From Lasiodiplodia sp. COLG20 (lineage: Eukaryota; Ascomycota; Dothideomycetes; Botryosphaeriales; Botryosphaeriaceae), in NCBI GenBank assembly GCA_009801085.1, contig VNWV01000004.1, positions 2,480,001 through 2,544,000 on the forward strand: a stretch of 64,000 nt of DNA. The letters are read 5' to 3'. A program made the position numbers and the translations under genes. The notes beneath the pieces were generated by a model. That model worked only from the letters and a program-made list of their open reading frames with translations, made no database searches and was not told the origin of the DNA. Shown here piece after piece: positions 40,727 to 52,501 of this stretch; position 1 is the stretch's first letter; every line of letters starts with the position of its first letter.

Positions 40727-42951
40727 ATGCCGCCCGACAACACCGGCAGGATCTACTCGGCCACCTATAGCAATGTGAGCTGTCCCCGCCGAAGCGCTCA
40801 ACCCACCCCCACACCAGCTGAGCTGTGCCGAACGCCCCTGCTGACATCATCGCTGCTCCCAAGGTCCCCGTCTACGAGTTCAATGTCGACAGCAACCATG
40901 TCATGCGCCGCCGCGCCGACGACTGGATCAATGCTACCCACATCCTAAAGGTCGCCGATTTCGACAAGCCTGCCCGCACCCGCATTCTCGAGCGCGAGGT
41001 CCAGAAGGGCGTGCACGAGAAGGTGCAGGGCGGATACGGCAAATATCAGGGTACGAGTCGCCCAGCTCCGAGCAGAACAACGCACTGAACGAGCCGCTGC
41101 AGGCACCTGGATTCCTCTTCACGATGGGCGCATGCTCGCCGAGCGCAACGGCATTCTCGACAAGCTTCTGCCCATCCTCGACTACGTTCCCGGCGACAGG
41201 AGTCCGCCGCCTGCCCCCAAACATGCCACCGCTGCGTCGTCAAGACCCAAGGCTGCGCGCCAGAGCGCGGCTCGACGGGCGCCCGGTGGGTGCTACCTCG
41301 CCCCCGGCTCGCATTGACGGCAGCTAACCGTGTCTCAGTCGCTTATCCCGCCCCCAGCCAAGTGAGCGAAGATATTTACGAACGAGAAAGCATCCAGTAC
41401 GCCGACGAGGAAACGCCCGACAACGTTACAATCGCCGAGTCCGAGTTGGAGGAGCACGATCTGTTGCATGGCGTTCACTACTCACAAGGAGGACGCAAGC
41501 GGAAGCGTGATGTGGACCAGCCGTCTGCGCAAGATCGCGCGCACCAGATCTGGGCGGATGCTTTGTTAGACTACTTCATGCTGCTGGAATCAGAGGATCG
41601 CTTCCCTGCACCACCAGAGCCGCCGCCAGGTGTCAACCTGGACCGCATGATAGACGAAAAAGGCCACTCAGCCATGCACTGGGCGGCTGCCATGGGCGAC
41701 GTGGACGTAGTGAAAGACCTCATCCGCCGTCAAGCACGCATCGACTCCCTGTCTAACAACCTCGAGACGCCCCTCATGCGTGCAGTCATGTTCACCAACA
41801 ACTACGACAAGAACACGATGCCCCAGATGATCAAGATTCTGCAGCCAACCGTTGTGCGCACTGACTGGTTCGGCAGCACCGTCTTCCATCACATTGCCGC
41901 CACTACAAGCAGCAAAAACAAGTACGCCTGCGCCCGTTATTATTTGGACTGCATCATCAACAAGCTCAGCGAGACTTGGATCCCCGAGGAAGTCACTCGC
42001 CTACTTAACGCCCAGGACAAGAACGGTGACACAGCCATCATGATAGCTGCACGGCACGGCGCAAGGAAATGTGTCCGTGCTCTGCTTGGTCGTAATGTTG
42101 CCGTTGACATTCCAAACCACCAGGGCGAGACCGCCGACGATCTGATCCGCGAATTAAACGCTCGCCGTCGTGACGGACGCCATCGAGGAATGTCCTCATC
42201 GCCGTTTGCGCCGGACGGAAGGCTCGGCCTCAATGGCAACACTACCTTCCCTGGGTTGCGCAACGGGAGCAACCTTCAACAAGTTGCATCTCCGCACCAG
42301 TTCCGCAGTCAAACTGCTCAAACTTTGATGACTAAGATCGCTCCGACGTTGAACGAAAAGTTTGAGCAACTGGCAAGTGCATATGAAGAGGAGCTTGTAG
42401 AAAAGGATGCGGAAGCAACAGATGCGGAACGGGTAATGCGGAAACGCCAGGCCGAAGTTGATGCACTAAAGAGGCAGCTGAGGGATATGGGCATCGCCGA
42501 GGTCGACAGCGTGATCGGTGACACTCTGGAGGATCCATTATGGGAAGAGGATGCGCGGCAACAAGACGAGGAGCTGGAGGCTCTTACACGGGAAGCCGAG
42601 GCGCTCATGGAGCTGGAACAAAAGGCCGAGCTACAACAGCGCATAGCGGACGCAGAAGCTAACGGCGACGCACAACAAGATGGCGACGACGGAAGCGAGG
42701 CCAGCATCCGCGAAAGACTACGACTGGCGCTCAGTCTTGACAATGCTCAAAAGATACGCCGTGGCCTGGTGAATGAGGTTGTGCAAAACCTAAGCGTTGC
42801 GGGCATGGGTGAGCGGTCGACCGAGTATAAACGGCTCATTACGGGAGCATTGGGCATCAGAGAAGAGGATGTCGAGGGCATGCTCCCAGAGATATTAAGC
42901 GAGTTAGAGGAGGCGCGGGAGCGCGAAGTGCTCGAGGCAAGCCCGGAGTAG
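40727..42951 (+). CDS. APSES-ankyrin transcription factor, Mbp1/Res type (MBF subunit)
   Basis: Four exons (40727-40774, 40864-41050, 41103-41285, 41339-42951) give 676 residues; introns are 89, 52 and 53 nt with CTGAC or CTAAC branches. The APSES/KilA-N DNA-binding domain spans about 15-105: [39 protein letters not shown], then [13 protein letters not shown]. Ankyrin repeats follow from about 245 to 400 ([39 protein letters not shown]). A long Glu/Gln-rich coiled coil spans about 430-560, and an [24 protein letters not shown] C-terminal helix mediates partner binding in the family. In yeasts this protein is the DNA-binding half of MBF, activating G1/S genes through ACGCGT. The N-terminus with its short first exon is typical of the filamentous-fungal Mbp1/Res orthologues rather than StuA-type APSES proteins, which lack ankyrins. 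Confidence 0.95.
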
Positions 42952-44235
42952 TAAGTCCGATCGATGATTGGTCATCTTTAATATTTCAACAGTTGCTGCA
43001 AATGCTGCGGAGAGAAGCATATCAGCAGCAACACAAGCGCAAGCAAGGTCAGCGTATCTCCAATGGCCCCTGCTTACGTTACGACGTATGGAAGTCATCG
43101 TGATAGCATGGTCACTGTGGTAGCTTTTATTTCCTTTTTTTTACGACGTCTACGATGTCAAACCCAAGGTTGAGGAGGATTATTTCAACGATTTTATCTG
43201 TACTCTTCCTTGCTCCTCCTTCCGAACACGTCTTTTCTGGTTTAAGGCGTCGATGGGTTTGACAAAAATACCCAAAGAAAAACCAAATTTACCAGTGAGA
43301 AACGGCATATGCAAGGCGTTTGGTAGCAGGTTGTTTTGCTGTCCCTTTTCGTTTCTTGTTCTGGAGCTATTACCCAGGGCTTCTACTCAAGCCCTTTCTT
43401 TCAGGCCCTTTTTTGGCCTTTATGCCTTTTTTTTTTTCTTTGAGTGGTGTTGGCCAGATAGACTACGGACGGTGGATGTCTGATACGAGAAAGATACCGT
43501 CGGTGATGGTCTTCGATAGCGAAGGCGCGGCAGACGCATGGGAAGCTAGGAGGAGGCAAACTTGTATCAATTAGGGGTGGCAGAAATGAGGAGAGGGACT
43601 TGTCATGTTATGTGGACAGACATTTGAGGGATTGTTACCCACCAAGGATAAGGAAGCTGGTGTGGATGAAGATGCACTTTGTTTTACCTCTCCGTTGGTG
43701 TGCATGTGTGTGTGTGTGTGCAATTTGACTTTTCCGATTATCTTTATCATACGAGCATGCGTGAAAGTGGGCTTTTCGGCGAGAAGATACACCAGTCTGA
43801 CAACGATCTCCTTCACTTATCTTCTCCTTCTGTTCTTGACTACATAACAGTGAGAGGCAATAAGTAGCAGAAGTAAGAATGTTCAAAGGACCATTGGCAG
43901 TTGAACCTGGTGACTTTTTTCACCCGAATGGTAAAAAGCATCGAGTCTTTAGAAAATCACTTCCTGATCTACAAAATTCACAGCCATTTATTTTGCTATG
44001 CTATAGTAGTGAAAGAAGATTGAGAGATCATAAAGGAGGGCGTGAAACAGTGATATAAAAATTCGAACTGCGAGTACGCGTCATTCTTTCTCATAAGGGT
44101 GTGCATAAGTACGCCCAAACGCATTCAGAATAGAGACTGAACGAGATAGCGGGAAAAAGAACAACCGAACAACAGCTACATGTATCCCCCCCACTCTCTC
44201 CTAGATCCCCATCAACAGTCCACTCTACCACCAGC
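42952..44235. other. Intergenic between convergent genes
   Basis: About 1.28 kb of mostly T-rich 3' sequence. A (TG)8 run lies at 43705-43720. Frames here reflect poly-pyrimidine tracts rather than genes. Confidence 0.55.
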
Positions 44236-46629
44236 TTAAACTTTCACCCCCGCCTCCCCATCCTCCTCCCCACCCTTCACCCCATCAACACCACCATACC
44301 CATACGCCCACGCCACCGCCCTCCCCACGCCCTCACCACTCCAGTACGCCCCCGTAACCGTCCCGAGCGCGAGGAAGCTAGCCGTGTGCTCGCCTGCGAG
44401 CCAGACGCGGCGGTCGGGCACGCCGCGGCGCATGGCTTCAACATCAGCGGCGCCGCGCTCGAGGCCGACCGGGAAGTTGCAGTAGCTGCCGTAGCCGGCC
44501 AGCTCGTCGTTGGTCCAGCCCGTGGCGAGGACGGCGGTGGGTTGGCAGCGCTGGGGGTCGGCGGCGTCGAAGCCGGGCAGGCGCGTGTAGTAGGGGGCGA
44601 AGAAGGAGAGGAGTTTGTGGTGGGTGGGGGAGTCGGGGGGTGGGGAGATGGAGGGGGAGGTGGTGGTGGTGGAGTTGGTCTCCTTTTCGCCTTCTTTGAG
44701 GATGGAGGCGATGTGTTGGGATGTTGGGCCGAAGGTGTAGAAGAGGAGGGTTGGCGAGGCGGTTGAGCCGGGCAGGGCGGCCATGTTGACGCATTCTTGG
44801 CTCCAGCCGGCGGGGTTGGTGTCGTGTGCGTATAGCGGCGCCGTCCATTGCGTGAAGCCTGGGTGGTGGCTCGGGTCGCTGCTGCTGCTGCTGTTGCCGT
44901 CTGCGGTCACGGCCTGGTCCGGTTGGTGGACGGGTGCGGTGGTGGCGGTGGTGTTGGGCACGGATTGGCGGGCGGAGGTGGGGATGGAGTCCGAGGGGGA
45001 GGAAGATGAAAGCGAGGAAGTCTCCCAAAACGCCGTCGGGAAGGTGATGTAGACCTTGTCAAGGCAGCCGTACCCTATGCTGTCGATAGCACTGGACAGG
45101 CGCTCTGGCAGCGGCGGCACGAAGGCAGTATCCTTGTTGCGCTTGAGCCAGCCCAGGGGCGTGGTCATAACAACCTCGTCGAAGACCATGCTGCTGCCGT
45201 CTGCCAGACGCACCTGCACGGCGCCGTTCTCGTTGCCCTCCGCGTCGGCCATGGTTTCGACCGTCTTCACGTATTGGCCGAACTTGATGTCTGCGCCTTC
45301 GAGGGCGGGTTTCGCTATTCTGTCCAGGATCTTGTGGTAGGTTTCGGCCACGAACAGGTTCTCTCCGTCGATGCACTCCTCGAGCCAGAAGAACCTCATG
45401 CTCTGTTGCTGGATGGGGCTGCCGACGAAGGCCCCCCACATTTCCGCGATCTTGTGTAGTAGATGGCGTTTTTCCTCCTTTTCGGCCTCCTGGAGGTGTT
45501 TCGAATCCTCGTCGGTATACACTTCTTTCGTTTTCTCATGAATGTAGTCAAGCAAGCTTTTACTCGCCGGTATTGACGCGCTGTTCTGCTTGCTGAATTC
45601 CATGCCGTCGCCTATTATACTCCAAATCGTCTCGGAGGCCTCAACAGCCTCTTTCTCCGGGAGCGGCGAGCCTTGCGGGTCGAAGATGCACTGGCGCCCA
45701 TCCCAGTTGTGGGCCATGGTTCCAGTCTCTTTTGCAAGATCCAGAATCGGATTGTCTTCAGTCCCATGGATCCAGTTCGGCCCGCTGACGATTTCCACAA
45801 ATGTCATTAGCCCCTGATCAGAAATCAAGCATAGTAAGGCTGCGGGCGATGCATCAAAAAGTGCACCTATACTGCCGAATCTTATGCCAGGGATGAGGTG
45901 TAGAAGTCACTTCTTCATGAGTTCTCTTCACTGAAAGGAGGATGCACATCTCGCACAGATAGGAGTGCCTCCAAAGCCTCCAAAGTGGTGGGGAGGTCGA
46001 CACCGCTCAACTAAATCCCATGGCGTTCGTGCCGACGTGAAAGTGGGCACCCCTTTGCACGAGATCAAGAGAGTACTGGTACCGAGACCCTGCCCCTTAC
46101 CTCTATCTTTCGACGCACTGCTCGAAAATGGGCAAGAAAAGAAAACAAGAGCGCAGGGGAGAACACCTACAGATCGACCATTTGTCCTCCCTGCGTCTTC
46201 GCTTGGCAAAGCTACAAGCCCAAGGTGATCAGAACTCATACTCATGTGCACTCATACAAACTAACTCACCCGTCCACCCACTCGATTCCTCGCCTCCAAC
46301 ACCGTCACCCTCAGCCCGGCCTGCAGCAAGATGTCGGCACATCGCAGGCCACTGACTCCAGCGCCGACGATGCAGACGTGAGGTTTCCTGCCGCCCTTGG
46401 GCAGGGCGCGGCGGATGAGCGGCAGCGACATGGTAGTAGTAGTCGGCGCTGCTGCCGCGGTCGGCGACGACGTCGGAGAGTTGTAGCCGCTATCGACGCG
46501 AGGAGGGGAGCTGGAGAGGAAATACTCGGGGCGATGCGGGCTGCAGAGGAGATCAAGCCTCGCGCGGTCAAGGGTGCCGTCGGTGTTGAAGCCTTGTATA
46601 GACCTGGTTTTGTAGGCTTTGAGTTCCAT
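44236..46629 (-). CDS. Flavin amine oxidase, polyamine-oxidase-like
   Basis: Three exons (46629-46270, 46211-46171, 45784-44236) give 649 residues; introns are 58 and 386 nt. The 41-nt middle exon encodes [14 protein letters not shown] and joins on both sides to the FAD-domain signatures: [11 protein letters not shown] with EARNRVGGR before (residues 88-120) and [12 protein letters not shown] after. The C-terminal FAD contact [23 protein letters not shown] completes the amine-oxidase fold. The family oxidises polyamines or N-acetylpolyamines, giving H2O2 and an aminoaldehyde; the closest known fungal type is yeast Fms1. A Ser/Thr/Pro-rich insertion of about 70 residues in the substrate domain is unusual. 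No peroxisomal C-terminal tripeptide is seen. The 70 residues before the Rossmann strand are Ser/Thr/Pro-rich and may be regulatory. Not an LSD1: no SWIRM or tower domain. Confidence 0.92.
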
Positions 46630-47685
46630 GATTTCTTACTTCAAAAACGTTTCTTTTTTTCGATTGTGTAGATGGTGCAGGGGTTAGAGGGGGTTAGGTG
46701 TAAGCATATAAAGGGAAGGCGATGAAAGAAGCAGACGTGCCAAGAAAGGGCTTGTAGGTTCTGTTGTTCAAGAGCGCACCAATAGGGGAAGCAAGGGAGA
46801 TATGTCAGAAATAGCCAGTCAGGGTGTTGGGTGGTTGTGGGGCAAGAGGGTGTAGTTGCTCTCCTGAGACGTGCAGCGCTACGGCGTGAGGCTGCGGCAC
46901 CTTGTGATAAGCTGCGTACTAGTGGGATAGTCCAGCATGCAGAGCACAGGCACGCGCTAAAGAAGCGTGTATTTTGGCACATGGCTTGGAGTGGACCAGT
47001 CTTAGATCTGCTGTCCTCACAAAACCAGGGTCCATGACCGCAGGATGCGTGAGCGAGACACGGGCGTCCGGACCAGCACGTTCCTGGACATGCTGGTTCC
47101 GCCTCGGTCTCGCTTGGTTAAAGGAGGGGCACGTAAGCTGCTGATGGACGGGGCGCTTGGTCCGCCTGACACTGTGGTGCTGTGCTCTGCCGCTTTCGTA
47201 TCGCGGCGCCAAGTTGAGTCACAACGCGGAAAAACAATTGGGCGATATAATGAGAGCAGGCGGCGGGGCGCGCGGGGCGGGATAAGAAGGATGCAATGCC
47301 GATGGCAGCCGTTGGTGTGACAGAAAAGAAATGGCGGCAAAAGGCTGAAAAGGGAATGCATAACTTACTGTGGTGTGTCCGCAGGGATGTTGCTGCTTGA
47401 GCCGGCAGTGGAATGAAGGAGAGATGTCTGGCTGCGCGCTTTTGCCGTCTTCATCCGCCTCGATAAGTCGCCGCCGCCGATTGGCCCGTTCCTCAGCCTT
47501 GCACGACGCCTCACTCCCAGGTGCAGCAGAAGTAACAATGAAATCTCAGGCAATTTTCCGCGCTCCAAGCTCATCTGCAACGCTATATCTACCCTGCACC
47601 GATATACCTACAAGCGCGATTCTGTACACAAGCCCTTCCGGAACGCCCGCCTGTATCCCAAGAAACACCGAAAACAGCAAATGCT
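46630..47685. other. Intergenic: amine-oxidase promoter and erv41 3' region
   Basis: About 1.06 kb without a supported gene. A short plus-strand frame at 47045-47320 lacks any domain. Confidence 0.55.
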
Positions 47686-48939
47686 TCAAATGCTCCGCTT
47701 CTCGTCGTAGCTGGGCGTTCTCCCGTGCAGAACGCCCAACCCGTCGCTGCGGTTCTTCCTCTTGCCGTAGAATTCCAGCAGCGCCTCGCCCACCCGGAAG
47801 CACCAACCGCCTGCGACCATGACGCCGCTAACCACGTTGACCAGCCGGATCAGCAGCGCAAGGAATCCGCCGTTGTATTCCGAGATGGTGAGCATGATAG
47901 GCTCGATATCGAACTTCACGAAGACGCCCGGCACCGACACCTCGGGCACACTGTGCGACTGCTCCGTCACGGCGTACTGGTTGGTAACGATCGTGTGGCT
48001 GTTGTCCGTATACACGGTCGGCACAACCGACAGATAGTACTGGAACTTGTAGAAGTGGTCGTTCTCCGTCGGCGTCACGGCGCGCGTGTCATCGAGCGGG
48101 TTGGTGAGCGAGGGGTAGTAAGGGCCAAAGGAGAGCTCGTTGATCTGGTGCGAGAAGTTGAACTCTGCCACCGTTTGTCAGCAAACCGCAACCACTTTCT
48201 CGCGGGAGTCTTACGGCTGTGGTCCAAGTGCTCGCCAAACGCCATGTAGCCGTGGCCCCTTGCCGTGATGTGGAAGTCGCCCTGCACCCTGTTCGCATCC
48301 AGGCTGCCGTAGATCCTGCACGCGTCGGCGTTGCCTCTGAACCGCGGCGTCTTGGGGAACTTCCTCTTGACCTTGGCGCCGACGTAGTCGTGCACATCCT
48401 CCTCGTCGTAGTGCTTCTGGCCCTGGCTGCGCTCCAGCTTGTGAATGTTCTTGCTCTTCTCGACCCAGGTCATCCAGCGCGTGTGGTCCTTGGTCAGCGC
48501 GGAGCCGGCCAGGATGCGGTCGCCCGAGGCGTCCTGGATGTTGACGTGCAGGTCGTCGCAGCGCATGGCCACGACGACGTCCAGGTTGATCTGCATCTCG
48601 TGCCCGATGCCCTTCTCAACGCTGAACGTGTGCGACGTCTCGCCCACCCACCACCGCATCGTCTCGGTGATTGAGAGCCACACGCATGTTACTATCAGAA
48701 GCAGCGTCCAGTTGGCGCCCTGCGTCGTGTGCTGGAGGTACGTCTTCTTCGTTTTGGCTGGACAACGGCGGCGTCAATCAATGGTCCGTTTGCAGGGAGC
48801 AGCAGCAATGCAAGGCGCGCGCAGCAAGGCGGCGGGGCAATCGCATGGTGGACTTACGGAAAGCGTCGAATGCCTTGAGCCCGCCGCTGGTGGGCCCGAA
48901 GCTGTCCTCGGAGAGGCCTTGGTCCGCGAAGCCGTTCAT
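47686..48939 (-). CDS. erv41: COPII vesicle protein Erv41 (ERGIC2 family)
   Basis: Three exons (48939-48858, 48757-48215, 48164-47686) give 367 residues; introns are 100 and 50 nt, the second with a GCTGAC branch. The short cytoplasmic N-terminus ends in LKAFDAF. TM1 is WTLLLIVTCVWLSITETM, and a lumenal beta-rich domain follows (EMQINLDVVVAMRCDDLHVNIQDASG in two parts). Diagnostic segments are CRIYGSLDANRVQGDFHITARGHGY (split here for length: CRIYGSLDANRVQG and DFHITARGHGY), FNFSHQINELSFGPYYPSL and NPLDDT. TM2 is FLALLIRLVNVVSGVMVAGG. Erv41 pairs with Erv46 and cycles between ER and Golgi, retrieving ER residents. The cytoplasmic tail after TM2 is basic and ends DEKRSI, slightly longer than I would expect. 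Confidence 0.93.
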
Positions 48940-49345
48940 TGTGGCAGCTTCCGTTTAGCGACTGCTACATGGAGCGGCAGGCAAAGGAAGAGGGGAGTTG
49001 CGAAAATCGTGGGTGAACGCGCGCGCAATGCGTTCGCCGGAAAAGGCCACATCAGCTACCTGGACCAGAGCGAGGCTCCGGGGGGTTCATGCACAGGCCA
49101 CCGTTTCGCCTGCGCCGCGCGCTGCTTTCCACCTCCGTCTCCGCCGCGCCGCAACACGACAACCTTTTACGCTTCCGACGAAAGTTGAAACAGGCACAAA
49201 ATTGCTGCCCGCGTCATCGCTCACTAGTCATGCGAAGTTCTATTTTTAGGCTTTGAAGCCTGCTCCATTAAAAGGCTGCTGATTTACCAATAATTATACA
49301 GTCCGTGTCGTAACCCATCAACCGTAACTACCATCTGCCTTTCTC
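48940..49345. other. erv41 promoter region
   Basis: A 406-bp gap with the promoter of erv41 and the 3' flank of the small gene to its right. Nothing else is seen. Confidence 0.5.
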
Positions 49346-50077
49346 TTAGGCCGACGCCTCCTTTAGAACCGAGTAGGGCTGGTCACCAGTGTCGCCCTTG
49401 TCCTTCGGTTGCGCCGCATCGAGGCCGCTCTGCTGAGCGCTGCGCTGGAACTTCTGCTCGGCGATGCGGCCGGGGTCGTTCTTGGTGCCGATCTCACTGT
49501 TGAAGCTGGCGTTGGGCGCGTAGGACGAGAAGTCGCCCTCGGTGAGGTTGGCCCCCTTAGGCTTCTGCTCGTGCAGCTGGCTCGCGCTGTAAGCACTGGG
49601 GGCGGTACCAGCGCTGCTCGTCGTACTACTAGTAGTAGTGTTGTAGGTCGGTCCCTTGCCGCTCAGCCCGCTGCCTGCGTTCAGCTGTGCCTGCTCGCTC
49701 CACTCCTGCTGCGCGTCGCGCGACTCCGCATCCGCCGCCGAGTGCAAGGTGCGCGCCGCCGACGTGTCGGTTGTGTTGGTCGTGGTGCCAGCACTTTTCT
49801 GTGCGCTCACGCCGGCCTTGAGATTGCCGGCGGCGAAAGAGCCGTCGCCCTTCAGGGATTCGGCGGCCAGAGAGTCGCTGGTGACGATTCCGGTGCCCTC
49901 GGCGATCGGGTTAGCGGTGGGGTCGGTGACCTGAGGTATATCTCGTCAGATATTGCTTTGCCGTCGAAGTCATTGTGTAGCGATTGTGTGTGACGAGGGA
50001 CTCTTCTGTGCTACCGAAAATTGAATAGATGGCTTGTGCTGATTTTGACATACCTTCTGACCAGCGGAGGACGGCAT
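49346..50077 (-). CDS. Small disordered, stress-protein-like hypothetical
   Basis: Two exons: a 24-nt first exon (50077-50054) encoding MPSSAGQK, then 49930-49346, giving 202 residues. The 123-nt intron has a GTATGT donor. The protein is rich in Ala, Ser, Thr, Gln and Gly with almost no hydrophobic core (SLAAESLKGDGSFAAGN, AADAESRDAQQEWSEQAQ, then a Thr/Ser run and a Lys/Gln/Asp-rich end). The composition resembles fungal LEA-like or heat-soluble stress proteins. No catalytic motif or signal peptide is present. Its neighbour on the same strand has the same layout of a tiny first exon plus a hydrophilic protein, and both have TGACATCA about 190 bp upstream, so they may be co-regulated. No function can be assigned. 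Confidence 0.8.
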
Positions 50078-50922
50078 GATGCTTGCTTAGTGGATGAGAA
50101 TGGATGGTCGTGGTCGTGGGATGTAAGGCAAGGAGCTTTGAGATGGGCTGGAGCTTCAGTGAGGGGTATCTTGATGGTGTGCAGGGTCTACAGCGCCCAA
50201 TATATAAGCAGCATGTGCTTGCAATAGATGTCATTGTCAGAGGTGTCGGGTCTTCCACCATAGTGACATCATTTGCGCATAAAGTGTGGGCTCCCGCGCG
50301 GTGACGGTAGGCTATCTTTCGAGCGAATCTGCCCCGCATGTGCCACGGATCGGTTTTCCTCACCACAATCACCAATTCATGCATTTTTTGGGTGGGTCGC
50401 CATACGGAATTCCGCATTATCGAGCCCTGATTTCCCATATGCAGGTCGAGTTGGCAAGGTTCCAGAGCATGCACGCACGCCGGAGTGGCCGTTTTACAGG
50501 AGCTGGTGCTTCCGTGGCACGTCACTGCAGCGGGGCAAATTCTTCGTCGCAGTATGCAACTCGTAGCCGGGTCACCCTCAGAGGCGCGCGTTTCTGTGGG
50601 TGAAATGCATTAAACGCAACGTATGCGGCCAGTCGGGCATGCTATTCAAACGCAGCGTTGCCCCGGTTTGCAGCTTAGGAATTGTGGTCACTTGTCGAGA
50701 TTATAGGTTGAGAGCTTTTAAACCACATATCGAAGACATCATTTCTTGTGTGATCGTTATTCATTTCATGATCCGTGTCTGGATACCTATAGTACACGAA
50801 ATAGACCCGAGTTCGCCTTTTTGATATGATGTTCAAGAAACTGCCAAAGGTGCAGTCGCGCCAATCAATGGCCGCCAGAGAAGATACTACCCTTCACCCC
50901 ATGTTCCCTCAACATCACGCGT
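50078..50922. promoter_or_regulatory. Promoter region of the 202-residue protein
   Basis: 845 bp. A CRE-like TGACATCA at 50264-50271 lies 187 bp from the start codon. The remainder is unremarkable AT-rich sequence and the 3' flank of the next gene. Confidence 0.45.
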
Positions 50923-51315
50923 CTACTGCCTGGTCTCCTGGGTGGCAGTGTGGCCCCTCTTGTCCTTGGTGACGGCGTCGTTGGGAATACCGCTGAGACC
51001 ATCCTTGGCGGTCCTGCCGACATCGATGCTCTCACCGCTGGTGGCAGGCTCGTGAAGAGTGCTGGCGCCGCTGCCGTACGAGATGTCGCCTTGGACCTTG
51101 CCGGAGCCGACGTTGACATTGCGGGCGTCGGCAGACTGCCAGTCGGACGAAGTGGGAGGCTGGTCGGGCAGAGGAAGCTCAGCCTTGCGCTCCTCGACGG
51201 TCTTAGGGTTGGCGCTGTCGACACCAGAGATGGGGCTGTGAGGAGTTAGCTTAAATGTCTTTTGAGACCTGGCGAACAAGGTGGAAAATGTTACTTACGC
51301 GTTGGTAACAGGCAT
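50923..51315 (-). CDS. Small hydrophilic hypothetical protein
   Basis: Two exons: 51315-51299 (17 nt, MPVTN plus two bases) and 51235-50923, giving 109 residues. The 63-nt intron has a GTAAGT donor and AGCTAACT branch. The sequence is hydrophilic with a Trp-containing core (PPTSSDWQSADARNVNVGSG, KVQGDISYGSGASTL) and a Lys/Thr/Gln-rich end. Reading the second exon alone from an ATG inside the intron would give a false N-terminus. It resembles small stress- or sporulation-associated ascomycete proteins only in a general way. No domain is recognised. Confidence 0.78.
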
Positions 51316-52501
51316 GGTGTTTAATTTGGAAGTGTCGTAGAGAGTTGTTCGTGGAATGTTTGGAAAGGTAGAGTTTGGGGTATCACAGAAGCTGATTGTG
51401 AGGAAGATGAGTGTTCAGGAAGAGGTTGAGTGCAGGAAAGCCGTCTTTTGTAGGTTGCGATTTGGGAGCATATGCAGAAGGGCAGTTGCCAGAAGCATAG
51501 TGGGGCGGCTGATGACATCACAGTAGCGCAATTGCACCGAAGAAAAAGGCCCCACCTCCACGGTGATGTGCAAGGTCCGGAGATCGAAGATTTGCAAATG
51601 CCAGTTGCTTTTACGATCGCGGCCTCCTCCCCGGGCCCGAACGCCCGTTGCGCAATTCCTCTCTCGGTTTGGCGTCCTGCCTTGTGTACCCCTTTATGAC
51701 GCAACCCATATCCACTGCGTTGAGTGGTTCACGGCCTTCCAAGATGGGGCTCTTGAATATCACGACATCCAAAAAAACCCTTACTGCGTCACTGAGCTAC
51801 TAGTTCCAGGTCCAGGCCCCAAGGCCAAAGCGCGCCGAGCCGGCTTCAGGCACAGCCGATGGCTGCACGAGCAGGGCGCGTTCTTACAAAGCCCTCTATC
51901 CTCGAGACGAGGCCCTTTCTGTCCAGGTCCTTGGCACTGCTGACATTGCTCCGAGGGCCATCAGCCTCAGCTCGTCTGTGTAACCAATTCCTGCCCAACA
52001 GCCGGGCTTCCCTGCATCCCTGAGCACCGTTTGCATTTTGATGCCTTAAGCGAGTGAGGTGGCAATTAGATTATTTTCTTCCAAAAACGAGCGAACGTAC
52101 ATAATTCTGCCTTGTGTCAAGGCAACAGCGGCAGTGTGAGATATTTTTGAAACTCTAGAAAATATCCGTTACGTTTCTGACCGAAATCGACCCCAGGAGC
52201 ACGCCATAGGTATATTGATGGGCACATACTTGTCTCAAAAGCACTAATAATGACAGTACCGAAATTAGAGGGGGAAAAAAAAAGAGGGCAAGAGATGTGA
52301 GGATTGCCGTAGGCTAATTCAATATCGTGTCCTATCTGCCCACCTTCCATATCAATCTGTACCCCCTGCCCCAATGTCACAAAAGAATCCTTGCTTCGCC
52401 CCTGCCAGCGTGCTGAAAAGCCGGCTGCGCTACTGAGTGCCCTTGAATAGCTTTACATCTGTGTCCAAATGTGTCCGCTGGCTCCAAGTAGACTTGGAAG
52501 T
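51316..52501. other. Intergenic, with CRE-like site
   Basis: About 1.19 kb. TGACATCA lies at 51513-51520, 198 bp from the start of the 109-residue gene. The remainder shows no gene. Confidence 0.5.
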
